Assembly (NCBI GenBank): GCA_003952965.2
Contig: RXIC02000430.1
Coordinates: 229,501 to 293,500, forward strand
Length of the DNA: 64,000 nt
Direction: 5' to 3'
From: Morella rubra
Taxonomy: Eukaryota > Streptophyta > Magnoliopsida > Fagales > Myricaceae
Positions 50,973 through 63,200 of the stretch are shown here, piece after piece. Position numbers and translations under genes: made by a program. The notes beneath the pieces are model-generated. The model made no database searches and was not told the origin of the DNA. It saw only the letters and a list, made by a program, of their open reading frames with translations. Every line of letters starts with the position of its first letter. Within the stretch, counting starts at the first letter, position 1.

Positions 50973-52163
50973 GGAAAATGACAAATTACTGGTTTTAATG
51001 CCTTTTTTTAAAATTTATTAGATTTTAAAAAAAATAAAAAAAGTTCATGAGTTTGTCATACCAAATCTCATTACACCCAAACCCGTTACAAACATTTAAT
51101 AAAAAAAAAAAATTTCGTCCAACCGCATGCGACACGTGACATTAAAATAAATATAAATATAAATATAAAATAATATACGAAAGTTAAAACTTTTAATTAA
51201 AATCTTTTTTTTTTTTAAAATAAAACCTGAAAAGTTACGGGGTGGGAGTCCCCACCTCGACCCATTCACGGTGAAGGGTGGAGGAGGGATTCCTTCCCCT
51301 CCCCCCCCCCCCCCTCCACCGGAGCTGCGGCAGTGGGTTGGTTGGGGGACCTCCCTCATCCCGCAACCCAGTGGTTTGCTGTTTAACTTCCAGTGCAGAT
51401 CCTGAAATTCTCGTGTTAGGAGTAATACCAGAACAGGGATTTGATTGTTGAGTTCGAACTTCGAAGAATAGCAATACCCTATTGCTTGATTGTTGCTTGA
51501 AAGGTGGTTGTGGTTGCTGTGCAATAAAATAGCATTTCGCAGAGATGGTTACTTGTGATCGAGGTGCTAACATGAATTCTCTGTACTTGAGCTCTTCCAG
51601 CCTTCCAGGAAGAGGAAGTCGCGGAGTAGACGTGATGGATCTATGTCCGTAGCTCAGACAGTACTAGCAAAGTGGAAAGAGTACAATTCCCGATTGGCAT
51701 CGTACAGTAATGAGATTAGACCGGTACGCAAAGCTCCGGCCAATGAATCGAAGAAGGGATGCATGAAAGGAAAGGGAGAACTGCCGCCTGGGTGGTGGGG
51801 GAGCAGGGAGGAATCCTCCCTCCTGCCACCACCTCTGGCCCCCCAGAACTGGGCGGCCAAGGGTGGGGGAGGAAACCTTTTCATTTTTTTTAAGATTTTT
51901 AGATTTTTAAATTTTAAATTTTAAATTTTAACTAGTACTAAATTATACGTTTTTATTTATTTTAGATTTTAATTTTTAATTTTTAATTTATTTAATGACA
52001 CATGTTGTATTGTAATTGGACGAGAAAAAATTCCTGTTAAATGCTTGTAACGCTTTAAGTCTAACGAGGTTCGGTACCAAAATAATAAACTCAGTGATTT
52101 TTTTTAAAAAAAAACCCCAATGAGTTTTTTACTAAAACTTAGTGAGTGATTTATCATTTTTTC
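50973..52163. mobile_element. Long-TIR element carrying a gene fragment, right copy
   Basis: Mirror of 39,610-40,800 with differences in the C homopolymer near 51,299-51,315 and in the A and T runs. Since it sits at the same place in both arms, it inserted before the inverted duplication. Confidence 0.7.
51545..51776 (+). pseudogene. Captured DREB2-type N-terminal fragment, right copy
   Basis: Same captured fragment on the plus strand: ATG at 51,545, the RKRKSR nuclear-localisation part in a shifted frame, AKWKEYNS and KKGCMKGKG ending near 51,776. It then runs into the G/C-rich element sequence, with no AP2 domain. Confidence 0.75.
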
Positions 52164-53358
52164 TTTTTAAAATTCGTATTCAACTTACTACTAACCCAAA
52201 TTAAATATGTTCAAATTGAGGATGCAGTTAATTATTTTTCAATTTTGCTCTGGCCATACTTATGAAGAATTACCAACATATCTTCCAATAATGCGTTGAG
52301 GACATAAATACCAGAACGCATGACCCCCACACGTTCAGTGCATTAAACATTCGGAGATGTAAATGGATGAAATAGCCTAACTGATTTATCCAACATTGAG
52401 GCTTTGGTTGAAGGCGAATATAGTTACATTTCATCTTACCATTGATATCCAGGAGGTACCAATTGAACTAATTAATTAAGACTCATTATAAATCGATTAG
52501 ATAAAGAAATCTTCATCATGATAGGGACGACCAGATTAAACCTTTCAATTTGATTTTCCTTGATTTTTCCACAATTAGCTAATTCCAAATTCTTTTGAGT
52601 TGGACTTAAAAGAATGGATTATGAAAATTCTAAAGGGGCTTTTTCCAATGAACAATTAATACCCAATTGATCAGTAGGATTATTCTAGAAGTTAATTACC
52701 GTCTATCTGATGGAGCCCAAATGCTTAAAGGGATCACCGATCATGTCTTGATCATAGTTAGACCACGAAACATTAAATAAGCTAATGATGCAGTAGAAAG
52801 GAGATTTAAATAACATTCAATTTTCATCGGAGCAACATCAATGCGGTAATACAACGTAGACACGTACGGATTGATTCTCCCCGGTAGTACTACACTTGAA
52901 CAAACTCACAATAATAATACTTGACTGACCGACAGGAATTTTCACTTCTCCCCAGCAGTACTACACTCAAACAAACTCACGATACTACTTGACAAACAGG
53001 AATTTTCAAAGATCCGTACTCTGTCCATAGCTTTGAGGGGGGACGTTTTTTGTCGAGTAGATTTATTTTTTCACATCTAAGAACAAAATCATTCAGCCGA
53101 CAGCTCTTACCTTTATTGAATGAGGTGATGCGATTCTATCCTTACATTTAAAAAAAACAACTCTAAGTCGTCATCGTCGGCCCCTTATATCAGTTCTGGA
53201 CTCAGAAAGCTTTGGATTGAATCTTTCCCGGTAACAACTGTGGCTGGAACCAGAAACTTTAGCATAGAAGAACGAAAAGGAAAAGCCAGAAACGCGTACG
53301 GTTAAAAGTCCAGGGAGACTTATAGGCATACTGGCATAAATGCTCCTCCAGGAGCATT
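52164..53358. other. Downstream region of the right P450
   Basis: Mirror of 38,422-39,609. No gene seen. Confidence 0.4.
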
Positions 53359-55154
53359 TTATTCTATCAAGGGAATGATAGAAAGAGGAATAGCCTTCCT
53401 CAACGTGATCCCACATTGCTTGGTCATGTCGAGATTTTCCGGTGTTATTCCCTCGGGAAGCTTCCAATCGAATGAATATAAAATGGAAGCCAGGATCAAG
53501 TTTACCATTCTATGAGCCAGTGGCAAGCCCGGGCAAATCCTTCGGCCAGCTCCAAATGGTATATATGCGAAATCTCGGCCTTTGTAATCTAAGTTGGATC
53601 CCAAGAATCGCTCAGGCTTAAATGACAAAGGATCATCCCAGTACTTGGGATCTCTAGAAAGAGACCATGCGTTTATTAAAACGCGGCTCCCCTTGTTTAT
53701 GGTGTAGCCACCCACCTCTACATCGTCTCCGGCTACGTAAGGCAAGAGAAATGGCGCAGGCAGGTGAAGGCGCAAGGTCTCCTTCAAAATTGCTTGGATA
53801 TATGGAAGTCGATCAATGTCTGAGTCTTTAACTTCCCCTTGAGGACCAATCACTTCCAAAAGCTCCCTTCTTGCCTTCTTCAACGCTTCAGGGCTGCGTA
53901 GAAGCTCTGCCATTGCCCATTCTGTAGCCGATCCAAATGCATCACCTCCGGCGATAAATAAATCCTGTGAAAAAGAGTTCATTTCCACGTGAGAGAAGTC
54001 GACTCAATGCTATGTACGTACTTTTAAAGCAATGCACGCCAGCTTCTTTCAACTGTGATTACGCCGCCCTTTGCCAGGATTATATATCACCACGTTCTGG
54101 AGGTTCATAATTAACGTATATACACATATTCTAGAGAGCTATATTTAGCTCAAAAGCACGAACATCCACGCAGGTGATCATGGAAGATTCGATATTTAGT
54201 AGGCAGCTTTAGGGAAGAAAGAAGCTTTAGGTAAATAGATATATAATTTATAAATGGAAGAATAAACTTCCTCACCAAAATCAGCGGCTTGATAGTTTCG
54301 ACACTAAAGTCGGACCCATCTAGTTGGCACTCATCAAGAAGGACGTCAAGGAAATCACCATGCCTCGTGATTTTATCCGACGCTCTTGCTTTCAAACGCT
54401 TCCCTATTATCTCATCAAATATCTCATGCAGCTTTAGATACGAAACCCGTACATGGCGCCTCACCCCCTGCAAATCGAACCTCTTCAGGATTGGAAAATA
54501 GTCCGAAAGGTTGGGCTTCCCGGCGTCCTCCATGATCCTCCAAACTAGTTCCTTGAATTCTTGAGCCGTCATAAAGTCGGGATCGACAACGTCGACGGAG
54601 AAGATCATGTTAGACATTAGATTCAGCGTAGTACCGAATGCAAGCGAGCCTATCTCAACTGGCGTGCCTGCATCGCAGTGCCTTTTTATGTGCGCAAGGA
54701 GTTGGAGGACTTTCCGGTGCCGAAAGTGTCGGAGCAAGTCGAGGCTCTGAGTGGTGAACAAATGGTTGTTGCATATTCGCCTGCGGTTGCGCCAGCGGTG
54801 GTCGGCGGGAACCCAGGCGAGGGTGCCTTCAGGGTTGGGCTGAGAGGCCACGGAGTCGGGGATGGGCCGGCTGGCAAAGGCGTCGTCGTGGTTCTGGAGG
54901 ATTTCTTTGGCGGTCTCCGGTGAGGAGGCGATAATGGTGGTGACGGAGCCAAGACGAACTGTCATGAGGGGGCCGTAACGCTTGGCCATCTCGGAAAGGG
55001 ACTCATGGGGACGGGTGCCAAGTTGGAGGAGATTGCCGAGGATTGGGAGGCCGGTTGGGCCAGGTGGAAGCTTTTTCGAGTGAGATTTGCGGAGAAACGA
55101 TCGGGCGAAGAACAAGAAGACGGTGATGCAGAACAGTAAGATATGGGCTTCCAT
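53359..55154 (-). CDS. CYP76-like cytochrome P450, right copy
   Basis: Exons 55154-54276 and 53964-53359; 494 residues, the same protein as the left copy, including the unusual I-helix DLFIAGGDAFGS with Ala in place of the usual Thr. All other P450 landmarks (Pro-rich hinge, ExxR, PERF, haem Cys437) are present. The upstream region is mirrored too, so both copies should share regulation if the palindrome is real. Absence of amino-acid differences means the duplication is very young, is maintained by gene conversion, or is an assembly product. Confidence 0.92.
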
Positions 55155-56287
55155 ATCTCCCTCTGGATCTGTGTCTGCGTCTTCGAGTGTGTGTGTTTGA
55201 CGTCGAAGCCCAGAGATATTTATGGCCAGAGATATGAAATAATTATTTTATTGTAAAGTAAGTTATCCACAGGTTTTTTTTTTGGGGGGGCGGGAAGAAT
55301 AAGTTTTTCACGAGAGAGTAATTTTCGTTCTTTTAAGAGTATAAAACAAGTAAATTATTATAATCTACAGCATTATACCTTTTGACAGGGTACAAAAGGT
55401 AAATAATTAAACGGATTAATATATTCTTTAATTTGTTGTCTAAATTAAATAATTTAATTTAAAGAAAGAAAATATAACATATAAACTCTATGTGTTTAAT
55501 GATATATATATATATAATTATCAAAAAGTGTGAATCTAAGACATTCAAGGTGTGTTATGTCTTACTCTTTCCAAAAATGTTCATCCATTATTTGGAATTC
55601 AAAATGCTTCGACCCCTAATGCTAATACTTAAGAAATCGAGCACTGCACAAAAAGATCAGAAAGCTCGCCATAGAGGAAAATTGAGTACCAATTGTCGAA
55701 AGGTCAAAAACCTTCTACCTCTAGGCTTGAGGCCAGGTGCATGCTACTTCAAAAGGTGGTGGCGTTCTTGACCTCACTAACAAGAACAAGTTGGAACAAA
55801 CGATCACACTTGGATGATCAGATGAAATAACTTCTAGACCTCTTTGGTATAAAGAAGAGGTTAATTATATCAAATGGATGACAAAAAAGGGAAGAGAAAG
55901 TATAATATTACTTCAAATATTAATGCAGTGAGAAGTTGGATCCATGCATCTCCTTTATGATAGAGTCAGCCGATCGTAATAAGGAAATTATTATAACAAG
56001 GACATGATAATTGAGGAAGAACCAAACTGACATAATTAATGTAACCATCACAAATGTACTCCATGCTCTTCTACTCAAGGGGGAGGACAATATATATAAC
56101 ACTATCAAGTTGTACTTATTTTTATCAACTGAGGGAATGAGTTAACTGATCGTTTAAATAAAATAATTGTCACCTTGTGAGGATTTTGATAAAATTATTT
56201 AATTGGGACCTTATTAGTTAACTGATAATATCGAACATGATTATTGTTAATCAATGAATTGTTATGAATCAGAGTTTAGGTAATAAC
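55155..56287. other. Upstream region of the right P450
   Basis: Mirror of 35,492-36,625. TA microsatellite near 55,501-55,515 differs in length from the left arm. TATA-like box at about 55,215-55,224. No gene seen. Confidence 0.4.
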
Positions 56288-58519
56288 TGTCATGCCCCAA
56301 AAATCAGTATAAAATAAACAAAAGAAATAAAAGAAATTTATCTTCTTTATTCGAAACAAAACATATTATAACTATAATGTTTCAAAACATAAACATTAAA
56401 CAAATTCTCTTAACAATCTAAAATCTAAAATAATGCTCTCATCTATCCCGCCCTCATGCTTCTAGATTTGATTCTTGAACAATCTCTAAAAATAAGAAAA
56501 AAGTAACCCAGTGAGTTCGACAACTCAGTAAGCAGAGAATAAAATACATGAATAAAAATATAATCATTTTCCGAAATCAGAAATTTACAGATATAGATAG
56601 TTTTACTAGTAATATAGAAAAATCCCTTTGGCATTAACTGTTAGCCCAAGGTTGTTTTGCAAACAATCCATAATTGATTTTGATGATAACAAAAATGCTA
56701 AGTTCTTTGAAGACTTTTAAATTTTATCTTGTCAATCCACTATTTCTAAAATATATTTCAAAAGATTGAGGTTATTTCTTTAAATTATTTTTTTTAAGTG
56801 TACTTGAACACCATTACATAAGTTGATAAAATCAATTTTTCATATTGTAGGTGTTTAAAGAAGTGTTGGAATGGATTGGACACTTTCAATATGCTGATTT
56901 TTCTCTCCAGCGGTTATAAGTGTCGACACATTGTGTCACACATTGCACTCGACAGCATTTTCAGACTAAGTGTTCAATGTGTCGACACATTGCACTAACA
57001 CCTGAGAGCATGTTTCCAGGCCAATTTTTAATGTGTCAGCACATACCATCAATGTGTCGACACATAGTGCGAATTTGCAGAAATCCTAGAACGACGCCAG
57101 ATCGTCCAAAATGGTTCAAAAAGACTTTGGAACCCCTCCAACGGTACAATAAAGCTACTTGATGACCGTTGAAGACCTGGGGGCTATAAGAAGAATGAGA
57201 TAGAGAGAGAAAGTAGGATTTGCATCATCATTCAAAATCTATCCTTCCAAGAGAGAGAAAGCTAGATCCAAAGAAATCACTTGCTGATTCGTTCAAGACA
57301 AACGTTTTCATTGTTGAATCTTCTCCTCTTGCTATTAATTGACGACCTAGCCTCTAAAGAGAAAGAGATTTCTCAAAGAAGAAACAACACACTTGCTATT
57401 ACACTTGCCCTAATTTCTAGAGAGAGAAAGTGCATTAAAGAAGAGGGAAAACCGCATCTACCAAGAAAGCTTGTGCACCCACCTACCAAACTTTAGCTTT
57501 CCTTTGAGAATCTTGTCTTCTTGCACTCTATTGAGCTTTTCACTTGCTGATTTAGCTTAGAGAGCCATTCCACATGTTGTGAGCTTTCCACTTGCATATT
57601 CGGCTTAGTGAGCCATTCTTTTGTACCCATCTATTGTAAAACATTTGAGTGTTGGGAAAACACTTGGTCCTACTTGTGAGAGTAGAAAAAATCCCTTGGG
57701 TTTTGGGATTTGTGAGAGAGTTGAAGCGTGAGCTCGAAAAACGTTTGTAAAGGTTCCTTAGCACCCAGAAAGCTAAGGTGTATTTGCTATTTGGAGAATA
57801 GTGAAGGAAGCCCAAGGAAGTCAATAGCCTTGGGGGTGGACGTAGGCAAGTGTTGGCCAACCACCTAAAATTACGGTGTCATCTCTCTAACTCTATCTCT
57901 TTTACGTTTCAGTACATATTCATACTTATGTAGATTTATGCTTTATGCTTTATTGTTATTCTTATTAAGAAACATTAAGCATATTCAGATCTGCTCTTGT
58001 ATTTGTAGAAAAAGTATATTTTCCAGATCTGCATTTTTATTAAAAAGGGGAGACGTTTTTTATAAACCCAATTCACCCCTCTCTTGGGTTGTTATTTAGA
58101 CTCACATTAATAATAAGTCACGTTTACCCCCGTGGCAGGGTTGTGCAATGACTTATCCGGCGACCAACTGAAATAAATCAACAGTAAGCGGAGTTCACCC
58201 TACTAAGACTTAGTGAAAACGCCAAGTGTGCACTAAAGAGAAACCCACACATAAACCACTCCGAAGAATGGGTGCACTTAGTAATCAGTAAGTTGGTACC
58301 AACAACAGCAGTAATCAATAACATAACATTGCCTCGGAGTTTGAAAACAAGATAATATATAATAGCAGAATTCAGAATCATAATCATAAATTATATTCAG
58401 CAGAATATATAATCTTTAAGAAAAAATGCAGAACGGTAATATAAATGGATCTCAGTATGTCTTTTAAAATTCCATACTTGTTTTCAGAATAACATAAGCT
58501 TACGATAAAACATTATTTT
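56288..58519 (+). mobile_element. Gypsy-type LTR split by a Copia LTR, right arm
   Basis: Begins TGTCATGCCCC at 56,288, runs to 56,638, is interrupted by the Copia LTR (56,639-58,106) and resumes with TTAATAATAAGTCACG and a segment containing CCCCCGTGGCAGGG up to 58,519, where a hAT element has inserted. Its far end after the hAT (from 60,239) is not clear. Confidence 0.6.
56639..58106 (+). mobile_element. Copia solo LTR at the outer edge of the right arm
   Basis: Starts TGTTAGCCCAAGG, ends TTTAGACTCACA, 1,468 bases, flanked by TTAAC and TTAAT (one mismatch; a shifted reading gives a perfect ATTAA). Both flanks are Gypsy LTR sequence, so this is a clean nested insertion. It carries TGTCGACA palindromes near 56,922, 56,980 and 57,055. 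It has fewer of them than the left copy because of a small deletion. Confidence 0.8.
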
Positions 58520-58676
58520 CAGTGGCGGATCCAGGATCAAAATTAATGGGGGTCGAACTTTAAACGTAAAATGACAAGAATTTTTTTTCCTTCGTAATGT
58601 AAATTTTTTTCTTAGAGTTATAGTATCAAAAATTAAAGACTAAAAACATTAAAAATAATAGAATACACGTACCGTA

Positions 58677-58993
58677 CTATGTACTACAACTGAGAGATGA
58701 CAATTGCATCCTACGTTTTTGCATCTTCTGAAAATGTTGCAAAATGGCTTCGTTCTCAATATTTTTAAAAATTTCTTGCTCGATGTACACTACCATGCAA
58801 TCATTCATCCAGTTATCTCCCATCCTATTACGCAAATCACTCTTGATGAATTCATCGCAGAAAATACTCTTTCAACGGTCGCAGTTGCAACTGGTAAGAC
58901 CAATGCCAACTCAATAAGTCGATAAACTAATGGAAATAGAATATTCTTTTTGATCTCAACGCTGCGTAGCTTTCTTATCACAAACTTATCCAT
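58677..58993 (-). pseudogene. hAT transposase C-terminal dimerisation remnant
   Basis: Reads LVYRLIELALVLPVATATVERVFSAMNSS in pieces, the hallmark (ATATVERVFSAM) of the hAT C-terminal dimerisation domain. A one-base shift just after FSAM separates it from the family's final segment (WMNDCMVVYIEQEIF, IENEAILQHFQ), which ends at a TAG at 58,679-58,677. The catalytic DDE parts are absent. Confidence 0.85.
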
Positions 58994-59089
58994 TATCTAA
59001 ACAAAGTGAAGACAATCAATCAATTGGATCACAACTCAAAAATTCCAAATTCCAATCTAATTAATTCAAATTCAAATCCAAATCCAAAT

Positions 59090-59400
59090 TCCAATCTAAT
59101 TACATTGCATTTAATTGATATTACAATCAAATTAATTAAAAATGATACTATTAAAAAATCCCCAATTTCACAAAATGTCAAAATCCCTAATTCAAATCCA
59201 AATTACAATCTAATTACATTGCATTCAATTGATATTACAATCAAATTAATTAAAAGTGATACTATTAAAAAAAATCCCCAATGTCACAAAAGTTCAAAAT
59301 CCCTAATTCAAATCCAAATTCCAATCTAATTACATTGCATTCAATTAATATTACAATCAAATTATTCAAAAATGAAAACAATTTCACAAAAAATTCAAAT
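59090..59400. repeat. Tandem repeat of about 117 bases inside the hAT element
   Basis: Three successive units beginning CCAAATT(C/A)CAATCTAATT and sharing ATTGCATT(C/T)AATTGATATT. A different, shorter array with a CAATTTCACAAC core of about 50 bases follows at 59,450-59,615. Confidence 0.75.
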
Positions 59401-59856
59401 AAACAGTTTCACAAATCACATATATCCAAATTTCAAACCAATTCAATCCCATCCTCCAACAATTTCACAACTACAAATATCCAAATCAATTCAATCTCAT
59501 CCTCCAACAATTTCACAACACAAATATCCAAACCAATTCAATCATCCTCCAACAATTTCACAACCACAAATATTCAAATCAATTCAATCTCATCCTCCAA
59601 CACATTATCAAACAGATCATAAAATTCCAAACCCTAAAGCATTTTTAGCATACTAAATAAATGAATTTTTCTACTAAATTGTAGATAGAAAATCTTGAAT
59701 AGAGAGACGTACTAGGAGTCGGAGGGCCAACAATTTTCAACTGTAAAATCTCGGGGATCCTGCAAAAATTGAAACCGTCAAAAATCAAAATAATGAAATT
59801 GAGAATTTGAGAGAGAGTTGAGAGTCAAGAGAGAGAGAGGCAACACGCAGAGAGCA

Positions 59857-59887
<31 letters not shown>

Positions 59888-59966
59888 GGTGGGCCGTGCA
59901 GAGAGAGAGAGAGAGAGAGAGAACGTATTTTGTTAAAACAGGATGAGACGCACCGTTTTCACCCTG

Positions 59967-59998
<32 letters not shown>

Positions 59999-60238
59999 TT
60001 TATTTTTTTTTTAAGTCAGAGGGTGAAACGACGTCGTTTCACCCTCTGCATATTAAAAAATAAAGGGCCCAGGCCCTGCAGGAAAAAACCAAGGTTGGCC
60101 TGGGTCTATGGGTATCAGGCTCCCATAGGCCCAGACCAACATATAAATAAAAAAATAAAAAAAATTTACATGTAAAATTTTTTTTTGGCCGGTCCAATGG
60201 GGGCACGGCCGGCCCTTGCATCCGCCACTGATTATTTT

Positions 60239-63200
60239 CCAGTCCCGGGCATGAAACGAAGAAGTACGCAACGATTCAAAGTTATGCATATATAAATCAG
60301 GCGCCACCAGACCAAAACGAGGGAAAACTAGCTCGATGACTTTTCCGGAACTTTTCAACTCTCATGCCAAAGAGTAGCAGCAACATCAAGCATTTTAACA
60401 GCCACAGCCAAAATGTTAAGGTTGGAAAATATCATCAGAAAGACCCTCGTGTATGTCTACGTCCTTAGGAAAAAGGGCCGTATATATCTCCAGGCAGCTC
60501 CGGTTTCTCCGTACGTGCAGTATTTCCAGCCAAACGATGTGGGAAACTTCCCCTAGCTCCCAATCCCATCACGGATGACACGACTGTCGTAGAATTTTCA
60601 GGAGTTTAATTTCGAAACCACGAGGCAAAGACATTCTTCCTTTGGGTAAGTTGATCGTAGAACAGGTCAGACAGTCAAAATCTAGACCACCGACATATTT
60701 GCAACAAATAGGAAGGATGTTTTCTGTCCAGCCCGCGGACCCAGAATTTTGTTCTTGTGGGGGCGGATTTAAATCAAATTCGAACTATGTATGAAAATAT
60801 TTTCGATACAAAATTCCTGAGATTTTAACTATATTTATACATTATTAAACGTAAAAATTTAAGAACTTTTACAATTTAAACAATATTTAAGCTAGAAGGT
60901 GTTGTTTGATGAAAGAGATTGACATATTACCAAGATGCATGCATGGATAAAGTCATAATTCGAAAATTTAATAAAGAAATAGAAATAATCAATAGATATT
61001 AAACACAATATATATTACATATTCATGCCGGAGGCTAGTAATTAAAAATTAAACCAGGATTTTAAGTTATATAAAAAAATTAAGATGGATCAAGTCAACT
61101 TAGAACTAACTAATTGGGAGTTTTTTTTTTAAAGTGTCCACCTGTTATGCTTTTGTAATTGGTCTTGGGTGTTATATATCCTTAATTAGGAGCTAATTGG
61201 TCATCTGGAAAGTGGGAGCAAAATTGTGTCATTTAATTTGATAGTGATTTCATTGGAAATTTGAAGGCAAAATAAATGAGAAGTTCAATTTTTGTTTTCA
61301 ACTTAGGAGAGGGCCGGGACCAAAGCTTCAACACTATACTCATTATTTCTTCACTGCTGATTCTCGTGTCATTTTCTTAAGGGGCGTCAATATGGAATTC
61401 TTCGCAATACACCACGGCTTGAAGATCCACTCTTACAAAATGAATATGCAGAGAGTACGTGTGTTTTTGTCCAAATTGGTTAGTATATATAATTGGGAGA
61501 GAGAGAAACATGACAGTCATTATATGGTATAAGACTCGTAATATTGTCCCGTAACTAATATTGGCACCATTGAATGTTATAACAGTACTAGATCACGATC
61601 CAAAACTTACTGATGGTCTGCCGCTGTCCTCGCCTCCTTTGGGGTTTTGTTTTTAATATATAAGGGTAAAGTCATAGTTAGCTCCATAAGTATGAACAAA
61701 AATCAAATCGGTACCCCTAATTATTAATCCGGTGATTTGAGACCTATAACTTTTGAAAATCAACAATTCTAGCCTCCCATCTAAATTGGGCGTTAAATCC
61801 GATTGAAAATCATGCAACATGACCAAAATGCCCCTCTAAGATAAAATTACTAAAAAAATTCATTAAAAATAAAAAAAAAATGAATTTTTTTTTAAAAGTA
61901 ATATTTTTAAATAAAACTATTGAAACTCTATTTCAATAATATTTATTTTTAATTTATTTCTTAAATTTTTATTAGTTTTATTTATTTTTTAAAATTTAGT
62001 CTTAAAAGGACATTTTAGTTATTTTGTATGCTTTTTTGTCGGATTTAATATCTAATTTAGACAGGCTATAATTGATAATTTTCAAAAGTTATGAGTTTTA
62101 AATCACTGAATTGATAATTAAAGATACTAATTTAATTTTTACTCATATTTATAGAGCTAACTATAATTTTATTCCTAAAATATAAGGATTATGATAGGGT
62201 TTGATGCCAATTTGTCATTCTTATTGATTCTTCTGTTATACTGCCTGCGAGCCTGAGGAATTAGTCCAATTTCTTTTACTGTGACGGGCTTTACGTCTTA
62301 TGTCCGAGTAACCGGCCCATGGATTGATGATGCATTAAGGGTCTGTTTGGTAATGTATTTTCGTTTGTTTTCAACTTTTCTGATCTCTTAATTAAGTAAT
62401 TTCTATGAATCTGTGTATTCATGAAACTACCAGTTGCTTAGGAAAAAAATTATTCCCTTATGCTTCACAAAAGAAAGATATTTAAAGTTTCCCGTATTGT
62501 GTCTTTGTATATATGTGCGCCGAAGGGATGGAAGATTCGAAGAGCTAAACAAATAAAACAAGTAATTTCTCACCAACTTGATAAATAAATTTATCACATT
62601 AAATAGATTAAGTGGTAGGTTTAAACCGCAATTAAATGGCTGCCAAGTCACTTTAATTAAGAAGAGTTCATAAAGGAGCTTATATAACAATGTATAAAGG
62701 ACCAGCAAAAAGTAAGTAGATAACGGCCTTAGAAAAAGTTAATTAAAATTCTACATAAATAAATAACTTTTAAGTTAAATTTTTGTTTCTTTCGATAATA
62801 TATATTGTGCATTTTTTAAAATGGACCTATTAAGGAAAATACAAAATTTGGTGTCCTTATGTATTTTTTTTAACCTGCCCCTATTGCATGTATGCTGGAC
62901 CAATGATCACCTAATAGCATTTTGAATTTTTTGCATTAGGAGTTGAGTAATAAGTATGATGGACTTGTCATCAAAGCTAGCTAACTAGCCGACACCAAGA
63001 AAGACATATTACCAAGGCCCCTCAATATTTTTGGGGACTCAGACAAGTCTTCTTTTAGTTTAAAATAAAAAATAAAAAAAATTAAAATTAAACCACAAAT
63101 TTATTTCTTGCCCTTTTTAGATGCAAAAATTACTAATTAAACTTTTGTATTCAAGTTTAGCCAATAAATCATATTCCATAGATGAAATTGCTAAACTATT

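Larger units (their letters stand above)
45926..58106. repeat. Right arm of 24.5-kb palindrome
   Basis: Reverse complement of 33,650-45,850. It ends at the outer terminus of a Copia LTR; beyond that the right side continues with Gypsy LTR sequence that has no counterpart on the left. Confidence 0.95.
58520..60230 (-). mobile_element. hAT element, deleted, with 8-bp target duplication
   Basis: Terminal inverted repeats CAGTGGCGGAT at both ends and a perfect 8-base target duplication ATTATTTT (58,512-58,519 and 60,231-60,238) identify the hAT superfamily. Most of the transposase is missing; only the C-terminal dimerisation region survives on the minus strand. The middle holds tandem repeats of about 117 bases (59,090-59,400) and about 50 bases (59,450-59,615), GA runs (59,820-59,922) and a long T run (59,967-59,993). 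Confidence 0.9.

Noticed and set aside
59006-59656. Asn/Ser/Thr-rich open frames in the hAT interior
   Set aside because: They are translations of A+T-rich tandem repeats, not a protein gene.
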